From Candidatus Bathyarchaeota archaeon RBG_13_60_20 (GTDB lineage: Archaea; Thermoproteota; Bathyarchaeia; TCS64), in assembly GCA_001775965.1 (NCBI GenBank), contig MEZG01000081.1, forward strand, positions 1 through 21,561: 21,561 bases of DNA. The letters run 5' to 3'. This document shows positions 7,058 through 13,413 of this stretch, one piece after another. Each line of letters opens with the position of its first letter. Position 1 is the first letter of the stretch. A program made the translations under genes and the position numbers. Below the pieces are notes generated by a model. The model worked only from the letters and a program-made list of their open reading frames with translations. It made no database searches and had not been told where the DNA came from.

Positions 7058-7063
7058 CTCACC
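7058..7063 (-). promoter_or_regulatory. Shine-Dalgarno site for the TTG-started racemase
   Basis: The minus strand reads GGTGAG, 6 nt before TTG 7051, matching the anti-SD of archaeal 16S rRNA (ATCACCTCC). It supports TTG as the true start, since no ATG or GTG is better placed. Confidence 0.6.
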
Positions 7064-7088
7064 TCTGATGCCGAGGCGCGAGATTTAG

Positions 7089-7113
7089 CTTATTCCTTCT
7101 AGGAAGGAATAAG
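7089..7113. repeat. Perfect 10-bp inverted repeat with 5-nt loop upstream of the racemase
   Basis: CTTATTCCTT (7089-7098), loop CTAGG, AAGGAATAAG (7104-7113). It sits in the 96-nt gap between the stop of the dehydrogenase-like gene (7148) and the racemase start (7051). It is AT-rich in an otherwise GC-rich region. It lies just upstream of a weak TATA-like AGCTAAATC on the minus strand. It could bind a dimeric regulator, or form a hairpin ending the upstream transcript. Confidence 0.6.
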
Positions 7114-7147
7114 GAAATTCTTGTCTTCAGGTTTGAGTAAAATAGTA

Positions 7148-8329
7148 TTAGTTGAGGGGGCTGGTGAGGCTCTCCGTGATGTTGATGCGCCTCCGTGCCA
7201 TCTCCTTGAAGAAGACGCCTGAGAGCCTCTCATCGTACCCTATCTTGGCTGGGTGGATGACTCCCGGCACGTTCATCTCGCCCCTGGCTATCATCTGGGC
7301 CACGATGCTGCAGGGGAACGCCGTGGTGCGGGCCATGGCGGTGATGTCCTCCTCGGGGTCGTAGAAGTCCATGAACTCGTAGGTGTACGACACGGATTCA
7401 CCGTCCTTCCTGCCGCCGACGACTACGCGCTGGCAGATGGCGTCGCCCTCTCCCGGCTCGTACTGGAGCCACCGCTCGCCGAGGGCGTACCAGAACTCCA
7501 GCGGCGAGACCTCGGCGCCTTTCACCTTGACGGGCTCCCTGTCTAGCAGGTGAAGGTCCCTCAGCTTGGACCACGTCTCGCTGTGGCCCGGCCACCTAAT
7601 GGTCTGCGCGTACGCGTCCTTCACCTCCTTCAAGCCCAGGTGCTCTATGGTGTCCCCGAGGCTTCCGTTGGTGTAGGCCTCCAGCTTGCCCAGGGGCTCC
7701 GGGAACACGATCTCGGAGGCGTCGCTGAGTATGGATATCTCCACGGTCCTGCCGCCCCTCAGCACCTTGCAGGTGCCCAGGTTGCTGTTGACCGCGAAGG
7801 GCCAGTACCAGCTGATCTTGTAGTTCAGCGGATTCCTGTAGCCGGGGGTGTCCCTCTGGGGGAACCCGCCGCAGCCAACGTAGAGGCTCTCCACCTTGTC
7901 CAGCTTCCGGGCGCCGACGCCGAGGAGGACCCTGTCGGTGCCCACGTCCAGGCCGATGTGAGGGACCACGGTGACGCCCGCCTTCACGGCGTCCTCGTGC
8001 TGGCTGAATATTGTCCCGAAGTTGGCGGCGATGTCGGCCCAGCTGACGCCGGCCTCTATGGTGGCGGCTATGGCCTGGTCGCAGAACTGGCGGGGGAGGC
8101 CGCCGGCGACCACGTCGAAGCCTTTGATGAGCCTGACGGTGGCCTTCCTGTCTGTGACGTCCACCTTCTCCACTCTGCTGATCTTGTCGCTGCCCACCTT
8201 GGCGGCGACGGCCTTGGCTCCCTCCAAGTTGGCGTCCGCGGCCACTACCTCTTCCACGTGCTTCTGGGCAGCTAGGTCCTTAAGGAGACCGTAGCCCATC
8301 TTCCCTACGCCTAAAACGAGCACTCTCAT
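7148..8329 (-). CDS. Saccharopine dehydrogenase / lysine 6-dehydrogenase-like oxidoreductase
   Basis: The 393-residue protein starts with a Rossmann motif 'MRVLVLGVGKMGYGLLKDLA', with Gly7, Gly9 and Gly12 of the dinucleotide-binding loop. It continues with 'DVVAGGLPRQFCDQAIAATI' and 'GVSWADIAANFG', typical of the saccharopine dehydrogenase NAD(P) domain. The C-terminal substrate domain includes 'VPHIGLDVGTDRVLLG'. Length and layout fit L-lysine 6-dehydrogenase and related enzymes that oxidise or form secondary amines with NAD(P). The substrate cannot be fixed from sequence. The ATG at 8329 is chosen because the Rossmann motif begins right there; the frame extends upstream to 8641 but that extension overlaps the next gene and is spurious. 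A TATA-like box lies 29 nt upstream. Confidence 0.82.
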   Translation of the reverse strand: MRVLVLGVGKMGYGLLKDLAAQKHVEEVVAADANLEGAKAVAAKVGSDKISRVEKVDVTDRKATVRLIKGFDVVAGGLPRQFCDQAIAATIEAGVSWADIAANFGTIFSQHEDAVKAGVTVVPHIGLDVGTDRVLLGVGARKLDKVESLYVGCGGFPQRDTPGYRNPLNYKISWYWPFAVNSNLGTCKVLRGGRTVEISILSDASEIVFPEPLGKLEAYTNGSLGDTIEHLGLKEVKDAYAQTIRWPGHSETWSKLRDLHLLDREPVKVKGAEVSPLEFWYALGERWLQYEPGEGDAICQRVVVGGRKDGESVSYTYEFMDFYDPEEDITAMARTTAFPCSIVAQMIARGEMNVPGVIHPAKIGYDERLSGVFFKEMARRRINITESLTSPLN

Positions 8330-8356
8330 AACAATCAGTCTGAGTTGGGCGGCTGA

Positions 8357-8366
8357 GGATAAAACG
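8357..8366 (-). promoter_or_regulatory. TATA-like box for the saccharopine dehydrogenase-like gene
   Basis: The minus strand reads GTTTTATCC. TTTTAT ends 29 nt before ATG 8329, predicting a short leader of a few bases. It lies in the 50-nt gap after the serine hydrolase gene. Confidence 0.45.
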
Positions 8367-8379
8367 TTGGCGACATGTG

Positions 8380-9459
8380 CTATCCTGTCACGGATGGTAG
8401 TATGTAGTCCCTGATGAGGTTCCTGGGGTTCTCGAAGTTGGTGGAGGTGCGCCCCGTGAAGACGACCACCATGTCGCGGCTGGGGAAAACGTAGATGAAC
8501 TGGCCCGCGTAGCCCATGGCGCAGTAGAACCCGTCGCCCGTCCACCACTGGTACCCGTAGCCCGGGAATATGTCGGCGGCCATCTTCCGGGTCGTGGCAT
8601 CGGAGACCCACCCCTCGGGGACCACCTGCTCGCCGTTCCACTTTCCGCCCCTCAGGAACAGGAACCCCAGCTTCGCCATGTCCCTAGGCCTCATATAGAG
8701 CCTGTCGTGACCCCAGTTGACGCCCTGGACGTCAGCCTCCCACTCCACGTCCGTTATGCCGAGGGGCGTGAAGAGCTTCTCCCGGGCGTAGTCCAGGGCA
8801 GGCACGCCGCTTACCTCCTTTATGATGGCGGACATGAGGTGGGAGTTAGCGTTGGTGTACTTGAAACGGGACCCGGGCTGCACCGTCACGTTCAGGTCCA
8901 GGCAGTACTGGACCGGGTCCGGGGCGCCCAGCATTCTGTCCAGCCACAGCCAGTTGTCCGGGTAGTCGTCCCTGGCGTCGATGCCCGACGCCATGGGTAG
9001 GAGGTGGCGGAGGGTGAGGCTCTCCTTCCACTGGTTCACGTTCCAGGCCTCATGGCCCGGGAGAAGCTCAAGCACCTTGGAGTCGAGGCCCGGTATCAGG
9101 CCCTCGTCCAATGCGATGCCCACCAGGGTGCTGGTGACGCTCTTGGTGCAGCTGAAGACCCTGTGCCTCTGCTCGGTAGCGAAGCTGCCGAAGTACTCGT
9201 CCACGGCCAAGTAGCCGTGGCGCACAACCAGGACGCTGTCCACGGTGGGCAAGTCGCGCCTAATGTGGTCCACCATTGAGCCGAGGCGTGACGCGTCCAG
9301 GCCCAGGTCCCCGGGCGGCGCCGACCTCCACGCGTCGGTAGGCCAGTACTCCTCGAGCTGGGCCGGCTGCGGCTCATGCGATGTTCTGAGGTACATGTAG
9401 GTGGCCGCGCCCATTACCAGGGCTAGGCCGACGACAGCCAGGACGATCTGCCGAGACAT
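8380..9459 (-). CDS. Membrane-anchored serine hydrolase of the beta-lactamase (class C / NylB-like) family
   Basis: The 359-residue protein has an N-terminal hydrophobic anchor (about 4-24, 'IVLAVVGLALVMGAATYMYL'), so the catalytic domain is probably outside the cell. Catalytic motifs of the penicillin-recognising fold are present. SxxK appears as 'SCTK' (Ser103, Lys106), YxN as 'YTN' (Tyr201, Asn203), and a third motif 'GYAGQFIYVFP' sits where esterase/NylB-type members have G-x-x-G rather than KTG. Members are esterases, D-aminopeptidases, amide hydrolases or lactamases; the substrate here is unknown. The start ATG 9459 was preferred over an in-frame GTG at 9474 because a TATA box lies 24 nt upstream of it. 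The gene is probably monocistronic. Confidence 0.87.
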   Translation of the reverse strand: MSRQIVLAVVGLALVMGAATYMYLRTSHEPQPAQLEEYWPTDAWRSAPPGDLGLDASRLGSMVDHIRRDLPTVDSVLVVRHGYLAVDEYFGSFATEQRHRVFSCTKSVTSTLVGIALDEGLIPGLDSKVLELLPGHEAWNVNQWKESLTLRHLLPMASGIDARDDYPDNWLWLDRMLGAPDPVQYCLDLNVTVQPGSRFKYTNANSHLMSAIIKEVSGVPALDYAREKLFTPLGITDVEWEADVQGVNWGHDRLYMRPRDMAKLGFLFLRGGKWNGEQVVPEGWVSDATTRKMAADIFPGYGYQWWTGDGFYCAMGYAGQFIYVFPSRDMVVVFTGRTSTNFENPRNLIRDYILPSVTG

Positions 9460-9483
9460 GCATGTGACCGTCACCGCGAGACG

Positions 9484-9489
9484 ATAAAG
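9484..9489 (-). promoter_or_regulatory. TATA box for the serine hydrolase gene
   Basis: The minus strand reads TTCTTTATCG with the core at these positions, 24 nt before ATG 9459, consistent with leaderless initiation. It favours the ATG over the upstream GTG at 9474. Confidence 0.5.
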
Positions 9490-9552
9490 AACGTGCTACT
9501 GAACGGTGCTTGCGCGTGAGCATCAGTTATGAAGACGTTGGACGCTTGCCCG

Positions 9553-10272
9553 TCACGGGAACCTGACGGGCTTAGGCGGTTTGGGGTAGCTGAGCCTGCT
9601 ATGGGTCAGCCCCAGCCCCACCAGCGCCTCCGCCACCCTTATCGCGGTCCTCCCAGGGTGGACTACAACCACGCCGGGGTACTCGGCCTTCAGCTCCTCG
9701 GCCAGCCTGTCCACGTGGTCGTTCAGCGCCATGCAGCCGAAGCAGATGGCGTCGGCCCCGTCCTCGATGGACTCCAGCGCGGTCTCCTTGACGGCGGGGT
9801 AGCTCTCCGGCCGCCCCAGCTCCAGCACCGGTATGTCCACGGGGTAGACGCCGACACACTTGGGCTCCAGGCCAATGTCCCTGACCTGCCTCCAGGCCAG
9901 GCCCGTCACCTCCGGCAGCTGCACCAAGAGGCTGAAGCTCTCGGCCAGTATAGACGCCACGTGCATGGACGCGGAGCCCGGGGCCACTACAGGGATGTCA
10001 ACCAGGCCCCTGGACGCTTGCATGGAGGGGTCGTGGCCACCCCAGATGACCACGGCGTCCGCCCCCTCCTCCTCGCTCCTCACCGCCCTCTCCAGGATGC
10101 CGGGGGCGGCCAGCTCCATCTCGGCCAGGGACTCCACGGAGGGCGGCGCGTTCCGGGTATGCACCAATCTGACCTCGGTGCCCGGCGAAGCGTAGGACTG
10201 GAGGGCCCTGAGCCTCTTCTTGGTGTCCTCCTCGCGGAGGCCGGATATCAGCATGATGACGTCGATGCGCAA
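9553..10272 (-). CDS. Asp/Glu/hydantoin racemase superfamily protein lacking the first catalytic Cys
   Basis: The 239-residue protein has the two-fold layout of hydantoin racemase-like enzymes: 'DAVVIWGGHDPSMQASRGLV', 'IPVVAPGSASMHVASILA', 'ICFGCMALNDH' and the ending 'VVHPGRTAIRVAEALVGLGL'. Family members use two Cys as acid/base. The second (Cys180 in 'CFGC') is present, but the first, normally in a 'CFSDPG'-like motif, is replaced by Gly78-Gly79 in 'WGGHDPS'. It may therefore act on a different substrate, catalyse a lyase- or isomerase-type reaction, or be inactive. The start is the most upstream in-frame codon, TTG 10272, preceded by an AGGTTGA sequence that resembles a Shine-Dalgarno. 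No close operon partner; the SPFH gene ends 121 nt upstream. Confidence 0.78.
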   Translation of the reverse strand: MRIDVIMLISGLREEDTKKRLRALQSYASPGTEVRLVHTRNAPPSVESLAEMELAAPGILERAVRSEEEGADAVVIWGGHDPSMQASRGLVDIPVVAPGSASMHVASILAESFSLLVQLPEVTGLAWRQVRDIGLEPKCVGVYPVDIPVLELGRPESYPAVKETALESIEDGADAICFGCMALNDHVDRLAEELKAEYPGVVVVHPGRTAIRVAEALVGLGLTHSRLSYPKPPKPVRFP

Positions 10273-10346
10273 ATGTTCAACCTACTATGGAGTGTGCGCC
10301 CATCCCTATAACGGCATGGCCGGCTAACCCGTAGGTTTCAGGGGTG

Positions 10347-10394
10347 GAAGAAAAAAGGAGAAGGTGTAAACGGGGCTAGGGGAGCCTGAGCCCC
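10347..10394 (-). terminator. Hairpin plus T-rich tract after the SPFH gene
   Basis: On the minus strand, right at the SPFH stop codon, GGGGCT and AGCCCC form a 6-bp stem with an 11-nt loop (10372-10394). This is followed by CTTCTCCTTTTTTCTTCC (complement of 10347-10364). Archaeal RNA polymerase terminates on oligo-T tracts, so this is a plausible end of the Lon-SPFH transcript. Confidence 0.5.
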
Positions 10395-11362
10395 TATGGG
10401 ATCCCCTGGTCGTCCCTCTTCGTCAGCTGGCTTATATCGATGATGAGGCTCTGGCCGTCACTTGTGTAGACCACCGGGAGCTTGCCGTCCCACTGGTTCA
10501 GCCACAGGAACAGGGCGTACTCGTCGGTCATCTGCTCGGTAATGCGCCTGATGGCCTCAGCCGTGGCATTAGCCTCAATGAGGTTGGCCTGAGCGTCTCC
10601 CTGAGCCCTGGCGATGGTCGCGTTCTTCTGGGCCTCAGCCTGTATGATGAGTTGCTGGGCCTCGTACCTGATCTGCTCCAGCTTGTTCTTGGCCTGGAGG
10701 GCGTCCTGCTCTGCGACCACTTTCGCCTCGATGGCGTCGCTGAAGGTCTTGCTGAACTGGAAGTCGGTGAGGCTCACGGTCACCACGTCGATGTTGAATA
10801 TGGACAGTCTGTCGTCGAGGGTGTCGTCGAAGGTGGCCTTCACCTCGGCCCGCTTCGTGATCAGCTCCTCGGCCCTGAAGAAGGCCGTCGTGGCCTTGAG
10901 GCTCTCCTCGATGTTGGGCTCTATGACCCTGGAGACGTAGTCCTCCCTCAGGTTCTTGTATATCTCGTTCACCGACGCGGGGTCAAGCCTGAAGTTCACC
11001 ACCACCGTGGTCGAGACCTCCTGAAGGTCCTTTGTGACCGTAGCCTCCACGGACTCCGCCTTCTGTATCTGGACGTTCATGAAGACGACGCTCTGGGTGA
11101 ACGGCATCTTGAAGCTGAGGCCCTCGGGCAGTATGGCGTCCTCCACTCTGCCGAAGGTCAGCAGCACCCCCCTGTGGCCCGATGGGACCTGCACAGTCAC
11201 CTGTGATAAAACCACCACCCCCACCAGGGCCACTATGATGAGGGCGAACAGGGGCCCGGTCATCCTCCTCATGTTGTCCGGCATATCCGGGATGTCGTAT
11301 CTTCTTCCACCGTACTCATAGCTACTCATGTAGTTCAGAGATGAGAACGGCTGCTTAGACAT
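10394..11362 (-). CDS. SPFH/Band 7 (stomatin/prohibitin-like) membrane protein
   Basis: The 322-residue protein has a short polar N-terminus and one transmembrane helix (about 36-54, 'GPLFALIIVALVGVVVL'). A Band 7 domain follows ('VPSGHRGVLLTFGRVEDAIL', 'LPEGLSFKMPFTQSVVFMNV', 'DLQEVSTTVVVNFRLDP'). Then comes a long Ala/Gln/Glu-rich coiled coil (about 205-275) and a C-terminal segment 'YALFLWLNQWDGKLPVVYTS' typical of prohibitin-like members. SPFH proteins form large membrane rings that organise microdomains and often regulate membrane proteases. ATG 11362 is used (an in-frame GTG lies at 11368). It starts 24 nt after the stop of the membrane-anchored Lon-type protease on the same strand, so the two are co-transcribed and probably act together. 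Confidence 0.9.
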   Translation of the reverse strand: MSKQPFSSLNYMSSYEYGGRRYDIPDMPDNMRRMTGPLFALIIVALVGVVVLSQVTVQVPSGHRGVLLTFGRVEDAILPEGLSFKMPFTQSVVFMNVQIQKAESVEATVTKDLQEVSTTVVVNFRLDPASVNEIYKNLREDYVSRVIEPNIEESLKATTAFFRAEELITKRAEVKATFDDTLDDRLSIFNIDVVTVSLTDFQFSKTFSDAIEAKVVAEQDALQAKNKLEQIRYEAQQLIIQAEAQKNATIARAQGDAQANLIEANATAEAIRRITEQMTDEYALFLWLNQWDGKLPVVYTSDGQSLIIDISQLTKRDDQGIP

Positions 11363-11386
11363 AAACACTTGGTAACTTGGCGCCTT

Positions 11387-12349
11387 CTACGGGCTCTGCC
11401 CCGTAAACACCCTGTACGCCTCCAAAGCCGACCCCACCTCGACCACCCTGACCGAGTACCCGCTCTCCAGAAGGTACTCCTCCAGCCCCATCGTCACCTT
11501 CTCGTAAGTCGTCATAGTTATCCGACCCCCGGTGACCGTCGTGGGCCTGTACAGAACCACGGTCCCCAGCCCAATGGGCACCAGGATCGTCTCGGCACCG
11601 TCCTCGGCGGCGGCCAGCGCCTTGTAGGGGACGCCCCCCACCTCGCCTATGGAGCCGTCACTGTTGATGGTCCCAGTCATGTAGACCCCATCCACTATCC
11701 CGTGCCCCGTGACCGCGGCCATGATGGCCACCGTTATAGCCCCGCCGGCGCTGGAGCCATCCACCACCTCCACGCTCCCCTCGGCCCTGACCGTGAGGAT
11801 GACGTCGGTCCCACTAAGGGAGACGCCCATCAGGCTCTCCACCACCGTGGCTGCGGTTCTGGCACTGGCCTGGATGTCCTGTCCGTTGATGACCTCCGTG
11901 TTGACTAGGACCCTCCCATGCCCCTCAACAAGCTCCACATCGGCTTGTAGTACGTGCCCCTCGTAGCCGGCCTGGAGGAAGCTCTGGGTCGCCTGGACCG
12001 CCAGTATCGGCACTCTGGCGCGCCCGATGAGACCAGTCGAGTTCCCCGACGAGGCCGCAGACCCCGCGAGGTAGCTGGCCAGCTCCTTATAGTAGACCAG
12101 CTGGCTGGCCGTCATGTTCAGCTGCTGCTCCAGAGCCACGGTCTTCAGCGTCAACTCGTTTACGGCGGAGGCCTGCTCCGCCAACTCGCCGCCCAACTGG
12201 GCATCCTGAATGTAAAGGTACCCACACACCGAGCCCAACAACACGTTGACAATCAGACTGAGCGCCAGAAGCGTGTGCCCCCGCCTCCTCTCGGCACCGA
12301 CGACAGCCTCCCGCTTCTCACCGTCCTCGAACATGAAACACCAACCCAC
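11387..12349 (-). CDS. Membrane-anchored Lon-type (S16) serine protease without an AAA+ domain
   Basis: The 320-residue protein has a cytoplasmic-type basic N-terminus and a transmembrane helix (about 26-46). A coiled-coil-like segment follows (about 52-90), then a Lon proteolytic domain (about 110-310). The S16 Ser-Lys dyad is visible: Ser200 in 'VVDGSSAGGAITVAIMAAVT' (Lon consensus DGPSAG) and Lys243 in 'DGSIGEVGGVPYKALAAAED'. No Walker motifs occur, so it lacks the ATPase of Lon or archaeal LonB. This architecture is known in archaeal Lon-like proteins of unclear substrate. It lies upstream of, and in the same transcript as, an SPFH protein. The start GTG 12349 is chosen because a TATA box ends 22 nt before it; ATG 12334 is the alternative. 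Confidence 0.88.
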   Translation of the reverse strand: MGWCFMFEDGEKREAVVGAERRRGHTLLALSLIVNVLLGSVCGYLYIQDAQLGGELAEQASAVNELTLKTVALEQQLNMTASQLVYYKELASYLAGSAASSGNSTGLIGRARVPILAVQATQSFLQAGYEGHVLQADVELVEGHGRVLVNTEVINGQDIQASARTAATVVESLMGVSLSGTDVILTVRAEGSVEVVDGSSAGGAITVAIMAAVTGHGIVDGVYMTGTINSDGSIGEVGGVPYKALAAAEDGAETILVPIGLGTVVLYRPTTVTGGRITMTTYEKVTMGLEEYLLESGYSVRVVEVGSALEAYRVFTGQSP

Positions 12350-12743
12350 GTGAGACCAATGGAGTGGTCCCTTATTACGGGTTTTTCAACATTACGCCAA
12401 ATTCACTCCCAGATCATGCGGCCGAAAAAACTGAGCTCTTGGTAGTAGCCATAGGTGGCTTGTAAAGTAGTGTTATTCGAGTGTTGACGACTCTACGATA
12501 TGAAATGCGACGTTGTTCGGGCCGCATTTGGACTAAAGTGAGTAAGTATAAGAAATCATGTTTTCATCTCAGACGTGTTATGTCCTAGCTGGTCACACAC
12601 TTTCTACGGGTCTCTCCACTCGCACCTATGTCGCGACGTAGTTGAGGACTCGCGTGGACACCAAATCTAACAGCGGATCGGCTTAGGTTCTTCTGATGCC
12701 TGGGAGTATCCGGCTTTAGGGTGTTATTAGGGCGTCACTTCTC
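12350..12743. other. Intergenic stretch of about 390 nt with no recognisable gene
   Basis: Apart from the Lon operon promoter at its left end, no open frame with protein-like sequence is seen on either strand, and no tRNA T-loop or rRNA motif. It is visibly more AT-rich than its surroundings. A 7-bp inverted repeat AAATGCG ... CGCATTT (12503-12509 / 12523-12529) and an imperfect palindrome CTATGTCGCGACGTAG (12626-12641) are the only structures noted. It may be the eroded remains of a longer upstream part of the adjacent pseudogene. Confidence 0.5.
12372..12377 (-). promoter_or_regulatory. TATA-like box for the Lon-like protease/SPFH operon
   Basis: The minus strand reads CGTAATAAGG. TAATAA ends 22 nt upstream of GTG 12349 and 37 nt upstream of ATG 12334, so it fits a leaderless GTG start better. 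Confidence 0.45.
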
Positions 12744-13320
12744 ATGGTGGCCGCGCTGGAGGCCCTCTCCTACGTCGATGTCAGCGTGAGGCAACGAGAA
12801 GGAGGCCAGCTGAGCGCAGTTATATTTGATCCCCATTACGCCGATGACCCCGGGTTCCACGTGGAGATACCGGGCCTTCTCGCGGCCCGCGGCTACGCGG
12901 TGGACAGCTCAAGGGCGCGGAGGTCGCATCGGAGGCCCTCATGAGGCTGGGGCACAGCGACATCATGGTGGCACGTGTTAGCGGTGGGCTCAAGCTTCGT
13001 GAGAAGCTTCATGGCGGGCAGCATCATCTCACCATCGTCCTGCTCATAGGCTGGACGGGCTCGGGTACGAGGACCTGGCCACCGACTTCGACGAGCGCGG
13101 GGCCGCCATCTACGTGGACTGGGACGAACCAATCTCATTGCCCTACACAGACCGGGTGTACCTAAGCCTCCTGGAGGCGTTGACGGTCCGACGCATGACC
13201 CTGGGCGACGCTATGGCGTACGCCGACGGCCTGTTCGGCCCGGAACCGTGCTACAACTCCACCCTCCGCGTCAAACCGGACGGGGCCGCCCGCGTGGGGG
13301 TAGGGCGGTGGGCGGGATGA
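12744..13320 (+). pseudogene. Decayed gene resembling archaeal caspase-fold (CHAT/C25-like) proteins
   Basis: Three plus-strand frames join into one protein-like sequence if two single-base deletions are assumed. Frame 1 from ATG 12744 gives 'AVIFDPHYADDPGFHVEIPG'. Near 12905 the sense passes to a second frame, 'LKGAEVASEALMRLGHSDIM'. Near 13054 it passes to a third, 'DGLGYEDLATDFDERGAAIY', then 'YTDRVYLSLLEALTVRRMTL', ending TGA 13318-13320. The order of strands resembles archaeal caspase/CHAT-fold proteins ('..RGYxV..', '..GxDLI.VR.H.G', '..V.xGC.GL', 'F.ERGA...W..P'). If so, about 60-90 residues between the two active-site segments are gone, the His position reads Ser, and the second deletion falls in what would be the Cys codon. 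Family assignment is inference; decay is well supported. Confidence 0.55.
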
Positions 13321-13326
13321 GAAGTA

Positions 13327-13413
13327 TTTTTAAATAGGCTCCATGTTGTCAAGGTGGTAGAACGCGCAGCTTAGCAGTAGCTTAAACTGTGCAAAAATCA
13401 AGGCGAGTAATGA
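13327..13413 (+). promoter_or_regulatory. Promoter and possible structured leader of the rpoN-rps2 operon
   Basis: A strong TATA-like TTTTTAAATA (13327-13336) predicts a start near 13358 and a leader of about 55 nt. This is unusual beside the leaderless genes here. The leader could fold: GCGCAG (13364-13369) pairs with CTGTGC (13387-13392), with further inner pairing. A second TATA-like CTTAAA (13381-13386), 27 nt before ATG 13414, could instead drive a leaderless transcript. Which is used cannot be told by eye. Confidence 0.45.

Noticed and set aside
7550..8275. Long plus-strand open frame opposite the saccharopine dehydrogenase-like gene
   Set aside because: It is the complement of a well-supported gene in GC-rich DNA. 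Its translation is low-complexity (Gly/Ala/Val/Leu/His rich) with no family motif. The same holds for plus-strand frames at 251-685, 950-1630, 2311-2985, 5185-5832 and 9529-10311.
8330..8641. N-terminal extension of the dehydrogenase-like gene beyond ATG 8329
   Set aside because: The Rossmann motif starts right at ATG 8329, a TATA box lies just upstream of it, and the extension overlaps the serine hydrolase gene and has no domain character.
12626..12641. Imperfect palindrome CTATGTCGCGACGTAG as a protein-binding site
   Set aside because: Two mismatched positions and no gene start nearby; short GC-rich palindromes are expected by chance in this DNA.
12941..13165. Independent small protein starting at ATG 12941
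   Set aside because: Its first third continues the sense of the preceding frame and its last third is a shadow of the next one. It is better explained as part of one frameshifted pseudogene.
13337..13413. tRNA-like sequence (GGTGGTAGAACGCGCAGC) ahead of rpoN
   Set aside because: It resembles a D-arm, but no T-loop (GTTCRANTC), no acceptor stem pairing and no plausible anticodon arm follow.
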